Below are positions 42,842-51,371 of a stretch of 64,000 nt of DNA, in pieces (the first letter of the stretch is position 1; each line of letters begins with the position of its first letter). The notes below the pieces were generated by a model. It saw only the letters and a list, made by a program, of their open reading frames with translations. It was not told the DNA's origin and ran no database searches. The stretch is taken from positions 62,001 to 126,000 of the forward strand of contig NZ_JARUJP010000006.1 in assembly GCF_033659955.1 (NCBI RefSeq), written 5' to 3'. The translations under genes and the position numbers were made by a program. This DNA comes from Clostridium_AM tanneri. Lineage in GTDB: Bacteria > Bacillota > Clostridia > Clostridiales > Clostridiaceae.

Positions 42842-44917
42842 TTAAATATTATGCATATCATCATTTTCGTTCATCATATCCATCACTAAATCTGAAAAAA
42901 GGCTTTGCTGCTCATAACCACTTACAGAATATTCACTTCCATAGAAGTACAACTCTTCACTGCATTTTCTCATAATGCATTTTATTATAGAGACTAAATT
43001 ATTCTGTCTGTTTCGTTCTTCTAGTTCATTAGTGTATACCTCATTAATACTCCATGTTTTTCTAAGTACATAGCTATTAGTAAGCTCTTTAATGTTTCTT
43101 GGAGACCACATATTGCTATTTATGTCTGCCAGAATCTGAACTTTACTCTTTATATTTGAAGTTAAAAAATTATAAGGGTTAGTTATTATTACGCTATTAG
43201 CTTTTTCTGCTATTTCTTCTAATTCTCTAAGAGAATAAAAATCAGTAGCATCACTTCTAATGAAGTCTATAAACTTCTGTTCTGGGTTATCCATTTTATT
43301 AAATTGAAGTAGTATCCCTATAAACTTTTCTGCAGTTTCACTTAAATTTTTGCATACTAATATGTTATTTCTACTTCCAGGAACAGTAATCAAAAGTTCT
43401 AGATAGGCTCTTCTAAAAAGCTCATCTAGAGGAATTCCCTCCATACCAGTATATAGCCTATGCTTGTCAATCCAGTTCTTTAGGTAGTTATATCTTTTAG
43501 CATTCTCTACTCCAATTCTCTGAATAACTTTTTCTTCTAAAGGTTGAAGCATATTATTCTTTACTGCATACTTAGAAAGTATAGATGATTTTATCAAATC
43601 TAAATTTAATATGGTATTAAAAAATCTTCGGTAATCATCTATAGTAAAATTACTTTCTATCCTCTCACTACAAAGATAAGCTATTACTACTAAAGCATGA
43701 ATGAAGGGATTATCTATTAACCTGCTTTTCTTAGATGTGTTTATTACACCTATACCTATACCCCTTAATTTACTTTCTATCTCATAACTTAATATAAAAT
43801 CATTGTATGGAGACATCAGTACTATTTCCTCTGGTTTTTTCCCTTTACAAATAAGTTCAACTATTTTGTCTCCTATTTTCTCTATCATCTCGCTTCTAAG
43901 CTGAGAAGATATATCAAAAGAAACCGGTATTTTACTATCCCATCGGGATATGATATTCAAAGTTCTTTCATTAATTTTATCTGCAAAGGTTATAAATTCA
44001 TCCTTGCAGCAAAAATGTTCCTCTAAATTTAAGCTGTTATCGATAAATGTCAAACCATCTTCCACATATTTAAGATCTGCTCCATAATAACTGCAAAAAC
44101 CACCATCAGGATTAGTAAAAAGATAAGCTTTATCTATACTTTCAGTTAAAGTATTTATAAACTCTATTTCTGCTGGTGAAGCTTCATCTAAGTCATCAAC
44201 AATTAAGTATCTTATTTTTTTCAAAGATTCTAAGTAAATAGTATCTTTTAACAAATAATTATTATATAAGTATACACTTAAACCATAATCTACAACTCCT
44301 TGACTTAAAAATCTATTTATATATAGTTCTATGATTTCGTCCATATGGTTATAGGTTTCTTTGTCAATTCCCTCTTTCACTTCTATTGAATTATATATTC
44401 TACTGCCTATTTCTTTTATATCTAACAAAGATAAAGCCGCTTTGTTTATATTTGAGACTAAATCTGATGCTATTCTACTAGAGGTGGAAGTTATATTTGA
44501 AAGGTAGCCCTTACTTCGAAAAAAACTCACTAAAATTTCCATCATGTAATTTGCTGTGTCTGCTGATACAAATTCCGGCCCAACTCTACTTTTCTTTATT
44601 TTAGAGCAATTTTTCTCTACTATTGGCCAATACTTTATTAGCTCTTTTCTTATAAAACCCTGATATGTGAATATCTTTGTTTCCGAGGAAGTTCTCAAGC
44701 ATAACTCTCTCTTCCAGGTTAATCCTTGATATCTATTCATTATAAATACTAGTATCTGATCAGTGTTTACATTTTCCTTTTCTACTAGATACTTATACTT
44801 TTTTATAGCCAATGTTGTCTTACCACTAGCTGACTTTCCATTAATTAATATGCATTTTTCTGTATTTTTATCGTTTATTATTTTATTCTCTACTTCTAAG
44901 TACCTTATTCTAATCAC
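42842..44917 (-). CDS. Divergent helicase-like ATPase, AddB/UvrD-related
   Basis: A 691-residue protein. Walker A is GKSASGKTT (about residues 27-35), followed by VFIMNRYQGLTWKRELC (Ia-like) and a Walker B-like LIVDDLDEASPAEIEF. The C-terminal helicase motifs are weak: NSVIITNPYNFLTS may be a motif V remnant, and no arginine-finger motif VI was found. This resembles AddB or RecC, where the helicase fold is kept but activity is partly or wholly lost. There is no nuclease domain, unlike AddB. It is the first gene of the three-gene operon. It could act as a DNA-binding or end-scanning subunit; that is inference. Confidence 0.7.
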   Translation of the reverse strand: MIRIRYLEVENKIINDKNTEKCILINGKSASGKTTLAIKKYKYLVEKENVNTDQILVFIMNRYQGLTWKRELCLRTSSETKIFTYQGFIRKELIKYWPIVEKNCSKIKKSRVGPEFVSADTANYMMEILVSFFRSKGYLSNITSTSSRIASDLVSNINKAALSLLDIKEIGSRIYNSIEVKEGIDKETYNHMDEIIELYINRFLSQGVVDYGLSVYLYNNYLLKDTIYLESLKKIRYLIVDDLDEASPAEIEFINTLTESIDKAYLFTNPDGGFCSYYGADLKYVEDGLTFIDNSLNLEEHFCCKDEFITFADKINERTLNIISRWDSKIPVSFDISSQLRSEMIEKIGDKIVELICKGKKPEEIVLMSPYNDFILSYEIESKLRGIGIGVINTSKKSRLIDNPFIHALVVIAYLCSERIESNFTIDDYRRFFNTILNLDLIKSSILSKYAVKNNMLQPLEEKVIQRIGVENAKRYNYLKNWIDKHRLYTGMEGIPLDELFRRAYLELLITVPGSRNNILVCKNLSETAEKFIGILLQFNKMDNPEQKFIDFIRSDATDFYSLRELEEIAEKANSVIITNPYNFLTSNIKSKVQILADINSNMWSPRNIKELTNSYVLRKTWSINEVYTNELEERNRQNNLVSIIKCIMRKCSEELYFYGSEYSVSGYEQQSLFSDLVMDMMNENDDMHNI

Positions 44918-45227
44918 CTCAATTATAAAGTGTTCTATAGTTTTATTTTAACACATAACCTATTTCCTCTGTTAATGGTGTTTTTCACCACTTAAAAACT
45001 ATCTTATTATATAATAATACTTTATCAACCTAATTCTAAGTTATATACAATAATACGTAAAAACTTTTGAAAATGCTAACTCCAACTCAGCCTTCAAAGA
45101 AAGCATTGAGTTGGAGTTAGTTTTAAAAGCCGAGCCAAAACTAGGTTTTCCTTTCTTAGGAAAGTTTTTAAGTAACATACTTTCATTAAGTATGTCAGTA
45201 TTTAATGCTCTAAAGCTTTACTATATA
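44918..45227. other. Intergenic region upstream of the helicase operon
   Basis: About 310 bases. It contains the hairpin at 45075-45118. The rest is AT-rich; the promoter of the helicase operon must be here, but no clear -35/-10 pair was found. Confidence 0.5.
45075..45118 (-). terminator. Hairpin terminator after a deformylase-like gene
   Basis: CTAACTCCAACTCA and TGAGTTGGAGTTAG pair around a loop that includes AAGAAAGCATTGAG, the same loop sequence found in the thr-operon terminator at 18965. It lies about 110 bases past the 45228 stop. Confidence 0.65.
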
Positions 45228-45716
45228 CTATTTTACTCTTACCTTTAATGACTTGTTATCCCTTGCCCTCTGCACTGCCAATATCCCATCAAGATGATCA
45301 TACTCATGCTGTATAAGCTCTGACATTCCGCCTTCAAACTCTCTTACTTCTAACTCCCAGTTTAAATTTCTGGATTCAACTCTACATCTCTTATATCTCA
45401 TCACATCTACTAATATATCTGGAAAGGACATGCAATCGTCTAATACTTCCATCTTCTCATCATCTTCAAAAATCAATACAGGGTTAATATACACGGTAGG
45501 TTTTCCATCTATATAAGTATATATAAGCCTTTTCTTTACTCCTATTTGAGGAGCAGCTATCGCCCTTCCCCATCCATGAGTTTTTTGAAAGCCTATGATA
45601 GTATCCTGTAAATCCTGAATTACTGATTTAATATAATCCAGCTCCTCAAACTTACATTCTTCTGAAATATGATACAATTCTTTGTTGCCTAATAACAGAA
45701 TTTCTTTTATCGCCAT
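45228..45716 (-). CDS. def: Peptide deformylase-like metalloprotein
   Basis: A 162-residue protein of the polypeptide deformylase family, which removes formyl groups from nascent protein N-termini. Motif 1 is GRAIAAPQIG, keeping the Gln. Motif 2 is DDCMSFP in place of EGCLS, keeping the metal-binding Cys. Motif 3 is QHEYDHLDG, with both metal His and the Glu. All catalytic residues are therefore present, but motif 2 is unusual. The start is preceded by AAGGAGGAT. It lies 22 bases downstream of a chemoreceptor gene on the same strand. A standard def near fmt/rlmN is not in this window. Confidence 0.85.
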   Translation of the reverse strand: MAIKEILLLGNKELYHISEECKFEELDYIKSVIQDLQDTIIGFQKTHGWGRAIAAPQIGVKKRLIYTYIDGKPTVYINPVLIFEDDEKMEVLDDCMSFPDILVDVMRYKRCRVESRNLNWELEVREFEGGMSELIQHEYDHLDGILAVQRARDNKSLKVRVK

Positions 45717-45738
45717 AGTTTCATCCTCCTTAATATAT

Positions 45739-47436
45739 TTACATTTTAAATTTGTTTACCTTGTCCATCATATCCTTAGTCATGTCTAAAAGCTCCCCTG
45801 CTGTATCTGCCACCTCGTTAGAAGAACTACTCATTTCTCTTGATGCTGCAGCAATTTCTCTTGAGGAAGCTGCTGTTTCCTCGGAAATTGCTGAAGATGT
45901 TTCTATTTTTTCTAAAATAGTATTTTTCTCCCCGCTTATATTTAAAGCGGACATGTTAACTGCTTCTATTCTAGGAGTAATTCCATCTACAGCTTGAATT
46001 ATTGTTTTAAAAGAATCTATATTCTCCTTAATAATGAGAATCTCATTATTTAACTCTTCGCTCATACCTTTTGTATTATAAAGAATTTTTTCTGTTTCAT
46101 TTGATATTCCATCTATAAGCTTATTTATATCCTCTGATGATATCTTGCTCTGATCTGCTAAGTTTCTTATTTCCTGGGCAACTACGGCAAACCCTCTCCC
46201 TGCTTCTCCAGCTCTGGCAGCCTCTATAGCAGCATTTAAAGCTAAAAGGTTTGTCTGATCTGCAATATCATTTATTACCTTTGTTATTTCATCAATTTTA
46301 TCTATATCTTTTACAAGTATATTTATTTTTACAGAAAACTCTTTAAAAGAACCACTAATCTCTGTTATAGACTGTATTAAAGTTTCCAATTTATTATTGC
46401 TTTTATTAGCCATATAGTTAACATCTTTGGCGGTAACATCTATTTCTTTAATAGCTTGTACCATTTCATCTAGATTCTCTCCAAATCTATTTAGTACTGT
46501 TGTAATTGATGTTAAATCTTCCGCCTGCTCTTCAGTAAAATCTGCTACTGTAGAAATTTCTTTAGACACATTTTCAGAAATAACAGACATTTCTTCGGAA
46601 ATAGAATTTAAATCTTTGGATTTATTATTTATGTTCTCAGAAAGATTTTTAACATCAATTATCATTTGCATAAAGGATTGATGCATTCTCTGTGCAGCCC
46701 GAGACAAATCTCCTATTTCATCATTTCTTTTTACGTATTCCTTAGACACTTCCACAGATAAATCTCCCTTAGATATAATTCCAAAGTAACTCACTGCGCT
46801 ATGAAGAGGGTCTGTTATACTTTTTGTAACTTTAACAACAAATAAAAAGGCAAAGAAAACTACTGTTAAAGTAATTAGCCCAATCATACTCATTAATTTT
46901 ACAACCTGTTCATTAATCTTACTTTTCTCTACCCCTAAAAAAAACATTCCTATGTTTTTTCCTTCCCTATCCTTTATAGGAACATATTTTACTTCATAAG
47001 GTGTGTTTAAAATATTTGTAGTACCTACATATTCTTCCCCTTTATTTAATACTTTGTCCACAACCTCCGCTGAGGCCTTGGTTCCAGTAGCTCTTTTTCC
47101 TGAATTAATGATAGTTGTAGAGATTCTTGTATCATTTAAAAATATAGTAATTTCGTCACCAGTATCTTCTTTTATTTTATCTACAAACTCATGGTTGTCA
47201 TTTACTAAATACTGGCCTTTGTAAAGTTTATCTCCATCTATTCTCCAATATCCACTATTAACTTTATCCATCAAAGTTAACGCTAATTTACTATTTGAAT
47301 TTAACTGTTTATCAAGATTGTTTTTAGTAAGAATATTCACTTGATAAAATGTAACTGTTAAAATAGATATACTTAGAATTGCTAATACAAAGGTTATCAT
47401 TAAAAATAACTTTCCTCTAATTTTAAGTCTTCTCAC
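45739..47436 (-). CDS. Methyl-accepting chemotaxis protein with single-Cache-type sensor
   Basis: A 565-residue chemoreceptor. TM1 is about residues 9-31, and an extracellular alpha/beta sensor domain of Cache type is about 35-185 (TGDEITIFLNDTRISTTI, EYVGTTNILNTPYEVKYVPI, GMFFLGVEKS). TM2 is about 188-208, followed by HAMP. The signalling tip is ADQTNLLALNAAIEAARAG. Such Cache domains often bind organic acids; the ligand here is unknown. Its cytoplasmic half is closely similar to that of the receptor at 2839 (both end EEMSSSS/MEQVNRFKL-like), so the two are paralogues with exchanged sensors. Confidence 0.95.
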   Translation of the reverse strand: MRRLKIRGKLFLMITFVLAILSISILTVTFYQVNILTKNNLDKQLNSNSKLALTLMDKVNSGYWRIDGDKLYKGQYLVNDNHEFVDKIKEDTGDEITIFLNDTRISTTIINSGKRATGTKASAEVVDKVLNKGEEYVGTTNILNTPYEVKYVPIKDREGKNIGMFFLGVEKSKINEQVVKLMSMIGLITLTVVFFAFLFVVKVTKSITDPLHSAVSYFGIISKGDLSVEVSKEYVKRNDEIGDLSRAAQRMHQSFMQMIIDVKNLSENINNKSKDLNSISEEMSVISENVSKEISTVADFTEEQAEDLTSITTVLNRFGENLDEMVQAIKEIDVTAKDVNYMANKSNNKLETLIQSITEISGSFKEFSVKINILVKDIDKIDEITKVINDIADQTNLLALNAAIEAARAGEAGRGFAVVAQEIRNLADQSKISSEDINKLIDGISNETEKILYNTKGMSEELNNEILIIKENIDSFKTIIQAVDGITPRIEAVNMSALNISGEKNTILEKIETSSAISEETAASSREIAAASREMSSSSNEVADTAGELLDMTKDMMDKVNKFKM

Positions 47437-47664
47437 TTAAATTCCTCCTTATATTTACGTATAAAAACTATCATTTTTAAGGCAAATACTTTTAAATTAT
47501 TAGTATTTTAACGATACATATAAACTAATACATACTTTACAAATATTTCAAATAGCACTTATTACTAATTCTAATATATAATTGCATTTTTTTCAACTTA
47601 GTATGGTATAACCATACTATATCTATAAATCTTAAAGATATTGTGGATAATAAAAATAAACTCC

Positions 47665-47708
47665 TGCTTTTATAATTATCAAACAGTTATAAAAGACAAG
47701 AGTTTTTA
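47665..47708. terminator. Hairpin terminator
   Basis: CTC.TG.TTTTATAA and TTATAAAAG.CA.GAG arms with an AT-rich loop and a T-run. It overlaps the end of the 133-residue gene and probably terminates the CNNM operon. Confidence 0.7.
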
Positions 47709-48107
47709 TCTCAATTTATAAAAAAATTCTAATATATCTTCATCTAAGTGCAGTTTTTCCTTTTTAAGAACTACATTATAATATTCAATAAGGGGAATTG
47801 TTGTTGATTCATAAAGAATATGATGCATTTTTAGCCTACCGTCTTCATCCGTATTGTACATTTCTTTTATTATAACATCTTTAAGACTTGATTTTTTTAT
47901 TCTCCATGAAGAGTTATTATTAGTCTTGCTCTTGGGATTCTTATACCTATGTTTAATAAAATTATCATAATCCTTTATGTACTTAATACCTTCCTTCGTG
48001 AATATGACCAGTCTAGTACCAGTATACTCTCCAGTGTCAAAATTATATTGCCTTATAATATGAATATGCTCCCTTCTCCTATTAGAATAGGTCCTTTTTA
48101 TATTCAT
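47706..48107 (-). CDS. Hypothetical protein coupled to a CNNM/CorC transporter
   Basis: A 133-residue basic, Asn- and Lys-rich cytoplasmic protein of unknown family. It starts MNIKRTYSNRRREHIHIIRQ, and a beta-like segment TGTRLVIFTKEGIKYIKDYD is followed by helices. It begins 2 bases past the stop of the CNNM/CorC gene, and its ribosome binding site (AGGGAG) lies in that gene's end, so translation is coupled. No function is suggested beyond this pairing. Confidence 0.65.
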   Translation of the reverse strand: MNIKRTYSNRRREHIHIIRQYNFDTGEYTGTRLVIFTKEGIKYIKDYDNFIKHRYKNPKSKTNNNSSWRIKKSSLKDVIIKEMYNTDEDGRLKMHHILYESTTIPLIEYYNVVLKKEKLHLDEDILEFFYKLR

Positions 48108-48109
48108 AT

Positions 48110-49423
48110 TTAGCTCTCCCTATTAATATATATCTTTAATTCTTCTATTCTTTTTTCACTTATCTTCTCAATCTTAAACACCAAGTTCTCATATTCTACA
48201 GTGTGTTCTTCGTCATCCCTTGGAATACTTCCTAAAAGATCAACTACGAATCCACCAATAGTATCTGAGTTATCTGACTCCAATTCCAAGTGTAATAACT
48301 CATTTACTTCATCTATTGAAAGTAGCCCATTTACTATGTAGGTATCTGCATCTATCTTTTTAACTAGCTGCTCATACTCATCATATTCATCGAATATGTT
48401 TCCCATAACCTCCTCCACTAAATCTTCTATGGTCACAATGCCTGAAAACCCGCCATATTCATCTATGAGAATTGCCATAGGATTTTTCGTATTCTGTAAC
48501 TCCTTAAATAAGATATCTATATTTTTGTTCTCCGGTACAAAGTACGGTGGTCTTAGCAACGCTCTTATATCTACCTTATCATTACAATCTTTTAGTATAG
48601 TACTAAACAGGTCTTTTATATATAGTATTCCGATTATATTATCTATGTCTTCTTCATATACAGGTACCCTAGAATATTTCTCTTCTAATACCTTTTCAAT
48701 AACTATATTACTAGGAGTATCTATATCTATTGTAAATACATCTGGTCTGGCTTTCATTACTTCTTTAGCTAAGGTATCATCAAATTCAAATATACCATTA
48801 ATCATTTCCTTTTCTGTTTCATTGAAAAGACCATTTTCCTGGCCAACTTCTATCATTGATCTTATCTCTTCCTCAGATACTTTTTCTTCCAGATTTTCCA
48901 GGTTCATGCCACTAAGTCTAATTAAAATATTAGTAGAGTTTGAAAGCAGCCTTACGAAGGGTTTAGCTATCTTTGAAATATATAAAATAGGTCTTACAGA
49001 AGCCATAGCAATTGTCTCAGATTTTTGTAAAGCCACTCTTTTAGGAAATAGCTCACCAAAAACTAATGTAATATAGGCTAATATTATGGTAACTATAATT
49101 ACAGAGATTCTCTCAGTATAAGGTATGTTGAACCTCATAAGAAACTGTGAAAAACTTTTTGACACAGATGTAGCCGCAGAAGCACTAGCGAAAAAACCAG
49201 CAAGAGTAATCCCAACCTGTATTGTTGAAAGAAACTTACTTGGCTCTTTTAACAATTTTAATATTAGCTGTGCCTTTTCATTTCCTTCCTCCGAGAGATG
49301 ATTTATTCTATTTTTATTTAGTGAAACTATAGCCATTTCAGCAGCTGAAAAAAATGCATTTATAAGAGTTAAAATTAATATCAAAAGTAATTCCGGAATT
49401 ATACTTGTAGTTGAGTTATCCAT
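48110..49423 (-). CDS. CNNM/CorC-family transporter with CBS domains
   Basis: A 437-residue membrane protein of the hemolysin C/CorC family, linked to magnesium or cobalt efflux. A CNNM (DUF21) membrane domain (about 8-190) has NAFFSAAEMAIVSLN and FGELFPKRVALQ. Two CBS domains (about 210-330) include VFTIDIDTPSNIVIEKVLEE, and a CorC_HlyC C-terminal domain (about 345-430) has DTYIVNGLLSIDEVNELL. The ATG at 49423 follows AAGGGAG; an in-frame start 30 bases upstream has none. It shares a transcript with the 133-residue gene. Confidence 0.9.
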   Translation of the reverse strand: MDNSTTSIIPELLLILILTLINAFFSAAEMAIVSLNKNRINHLSEEGNEKAQLILKLLKEPSKFLSTIQVGITLAGFFASASAATSVSKSFSQFLMRFNIPYTERISVIIVTIILAYITLVFGELFPKRVALQKSETIAMASVRPILYISKIAKPFVRLLSNSTNILIRLSGMNLENLEEKVSEEEIRSMIEVGQENGLFNETEKEMINGIFEFDDTLAKEVMKARPDVFTIDIDTPSNIVIEKVLEEKYSRVPVYEEDIDNIIGILYIKDLFSTILKDCNDKVDIRALLRPPYFVPENKNIDILFKELQNTKNPMAILIDEYGGFSGIVTIEDLVEEVMGNIFDEYDEYEQLVKKIDADTYIVNGLLSIDEVNELLHLELESDNSDTIGGFVVDLLGSIPRDDEEHTVEYENLVFKIEKISEKRIEELKIYINRES

Positions 49424-49619
49424 CAAAGCTGCTCCCTTCGAAATAAAATACAACCTTCCTTTAGAAAATACCTAAACGAGAGAATAGGAATTCCTTATTA
49501 TATTTTTACAATTAAGCATTATTAATATTCTATTAAAGTACTAAAACATGAATTGGCATTTAACACTGAGGAAAGGGCTACTTATCAATAATTTTTACAT
49601 TGTTTTTCAATACATGTAA

Positions 49620-49650
49620 AAAAAATCGATGACATATATCATCGATTTTT
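49620..49650. terminator. Bidirectional hairpin terminator
   Basis: AAAAATCGATGA and TCATCGATTTTT form a 12-bp stem with a 6-base loop, with A- and T-runs on both sides. Confidence 0.8.
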
Positions 49651-49741
49651 CACTGTAATTTAAATGAGATAGTTAGGTTAAACATATATTTTAATACAGT
49701 TTTACTTTACCAGTAACATACTTCATCCCTAATGCGTCTAT

Positions 49742-50002
49742 CTATTCAGCATCAAAATCAATAAAGTAATTTCTCTCTGATGTATGTATCGTGAGGGTTG
49801 ATAAATTAATATTGTCCTCTAAAATATCCACTCTGTATTCGAACATGATATCATCATTTTGCTTCTTCATGAATAAGTAACTTCCTTCTTCTTGATCCTC
49901 GGCCTCATCACTTATTTCAGCGTAGATTTCTGCGCCACTGACTTCCCCAGGATATCCTGACTTTCTTATTTTTTCCTCTATTGCTTTAAAAAACTTTTCC
50001 AT
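49742..50002 (-). CDS. Small acidic conserved protein of unknown function
   Basis: An 86-residue acidic protein. It starts MEKFFKAIEEKIRKSGYPGEV and has SDEAEDQEEGSYLFMKKQND and TLTIHTSERNYFIDFDAE, giving a helix followed by a small beta sheet. It resembles short hypothetical proteins common in Clostridium, but I cannot name a family. The start at 50002 is chosen because the upstream extension is Lys-rich and lacks a ribosome binding site; the site here (GAGAGTG) is weak. It has no clear partner. Confidence 0.6.
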   Translation of the reverse strand: MEKFFKAIEEKIRKSGYPGEVSGAEIYAEISDEAEDQEEGSYLFMKKQNDDIMFEYRVDILEDNINLSTLTIHTSERNYFIDFDAE

Positions 50003-50184
50003 TTTTTCACTCTCTTTCTTTTTTAAATATCTATTTCTTTTCAAATCAAGTATATACTATGTTTCTAAATAACAGCAGCCCTAATCATTATTAATTAATG
50101 ATCAGAGGAAAACTTCACTTATCAAACTCACATGGTTCTTAGTAACCTCTCGGCTAATAATTACTTCATATTTTAATTATTCAA

Positions 50185-50595
50185 TTAGATTATTATACCT
50201 TCAAAATGATCCATTTCATGTTGAATTATTTGTGCTATAAATCCAGTAAACACTTGCTTTTGCTTCTTAAAATTTCTATCAAGATACTCCACTTCTATCT
50301 TTTCATATCTCTTTGTTTTTCTAAAGCCAATTAAAGATAAACAACTTTCTTCAGCTTCATAAATCTTTTCTTTATTTAATACAACTGGATTTATCATAGG
50401 CACAATAAGGTTGCCTACAGCAAATACTAATATACGCTTCTTTACTCCAATCATATTACCAGCTAATCCAACACAATTCTCAAGGTTTGCCCTTAATGTA
50501 TCTATTAAATCATCAATTACCACTATGTCATTTTTAGTTGCATCTTCTGATTTTTGTCCTAAAAACAATATATCTTTTATAATTGGTTTTATCAT
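50185..50595 (-). CDS. Short peptide deformylase homologue lacking the motif-1 Gln
   Basis: A 136-residue protein of the deformylase family. Motif 2 is EESCLSL (metal Cys kept) and motif 3 QHEMDHFEG (both His and the Glu kept). Motif 1 reads VGLAGNMIG instead of GxGLAAPQIG: the proline-glutamine pair that holds the oxyanion Gln is gone. The metal site should form, but catalysis by the standard mechanism is doubtful. The last strand is also short. It may deformylate poorly, or have another metalloenzyme or binding role. An AAGAGGTAT site precedes the ATG. It stands alone, upstream of nothing related. Confidence 0.75.
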   Translation of the reverse strand: MIKPIIKDILFLGQKSEDATKNDIVVIDDLIDTLRANLENCVGLAGNMIGVKKRILVFAVGNLIVPMINPVVLNKEKIYEAEESCLSLIGFRKTKRYEKIEVEYLDRNFKKQKQVFTGFIAQIIQHEMDHFEGIII

Positions 50596-50825
50596 AATTT
50601 ATACCTCTTTTTTAGTTATATTTTTTACAAATTGTTTATGATGATACATTGCACTGTACTAAATTTATGTTTAACTCAATGACAAATTACTATTTATAGT
50701 TAACTCATAGTTTTTTATAAATGTGATACTTATTTAATCCATCATAGCTACTACTTATAAAAATCTATAAATTCAACCTTAAAACCTTAAAATTTTCTAC
50801 TGGCTTTTCTCCAAAAAACACTAAA

Positions 50826-50850
50826 AGCCCTTGAAATCAAGAGCTTTCTA
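50826..50850 (-). terminator. Terminator of the tRNA cluster
   Basis: On the minus strand AAAGCTCTTGA and TCAAGGGCTTT pair, followed by a T-rich stretch, about 25 bases past tRNA-Leu. Confidence 0.6.
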
Positions 50851-50875
50851 TTGTACCAATATCATGGTTTAAATA

Positions 50876-50959
50876 TGGTGCAGGTGAAGGGAGTCGAACC
50901 CCCATGCCTAAGGCGCTAGATCCTAAGTCTAGTGCGTCTGCCAATTCCGCCACACCTGC
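50876..50959 (-). tRNA. tRNA-Leu (anticodon UAG)
   Basis: It folds into a class II cloverleaf. Acceptor arms are GCAGGTG and CACCTGC with discriminator A and an encoded CCA. The anticodon loop is CTTAGGA between CTAGA and TCTAG, anticodon TAG, reading CUA. The long variable arm (GCGCCTTAGGCAT) and GGTTCGA T-loop fit tRNA-Leu. It is the last of three tRNAs on one transcript. Confidence 0.96.
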
Positions 50960-51019
50960 ATATTTAATTTATAATTAGCAATAGAATATTATAAATTAAT
51001 ATCTTTATTCAATTGCTTT

Positions 51020-51095
51020 TGGTGGCTTACCGGGGAATCGAACCCCGGACACCATGATTAAAAGTCATGTGCTCTACCGACTGAGCTAGTAAACC
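51020..51095 (-). tRNA. tRNA-Lys (anticodon UUU)
   Basis: Class I cloverleaf with acceptor arms GGTTTAC/GTAAGCC, discriminator A and encoded CCA. The anticodon loop CTTTTAA lies between CATGA and TCATG, anticodon TTT. The D-arm AGCTCAGTCGGTAGAGC and T-loop GGTTCGA are canonical. It is the middle gene of the cluster. Confidence 0.97.
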
Positions 51096-51098
51096 ATC

Positions 51099-51173
51099 TG
51101 GCTGGGATAGCAGGATTTGAACCTACGAATGCCAGAGTCAAAGTCTGGTGCCTTACCGCTTGGCGATATCCCA
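51099..51173 (-). tRNA. tRNA-Gln (anticodon UUG)
   Basis: Acceptor arms TGGGATA/TATCCCA with discriminator G and encoded CCA. The anticodon loop CTTTGAC lies between CCAGA and TCTGG, anticodon TTG. The D-arm CGCCAAGCGGTAAGGC is typical of tRNA-Gln. It is the first gene of the cluster, 33 bases after the -10 element. Confidence 0.97.
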
Positions 51174-51204
51174 ATGTGTTGTTTTGTTCACCACACATTT
51201 ATAT

Positions 51205-51233
51205 ATTATAATGAGTTATGTCATACTTGTCAA
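51205..51233 (-). promoter_or_regulatory. Strong vegetative promoter of the tRNA cluster
   Basis: On the minus strand TTGACA (51233-51228) and TATAAT (51210-51205) match consensus perfectly, with a 17-base spacer. Confidence 0.92.
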
Positions 51234-51325
51234 CTACTTTTCGATATAATTTTATCCAAAATATAAAAAAATAATACATTTTTTTTAGTACATTACTTTA
51301 TAGGTATGATGCGACACAAAAATTT

Positions 51326-51356
51326 GAGGCACTGAACACTGGTATTCAGTGCTCCA
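51326..51356 (-). terminator. Terminator of the P1 peptidase gene
   Basis: GAGCACTGAAT and TTCAGTGCCTC-like arms form a hairpin 16 bases past the peptidase stop, followed on the minus strand by AAATTTTTG. Confidence 0.7.
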
Positions 51357-51371
51357 AACTTTTGTTATGCA

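Noticed and set aside
50095..50170. A possible regulatory hairpin between the small acidic gene and the deformylase homologue
   Set aside because: The pairing is weak and interrupted, and no T-run follows.
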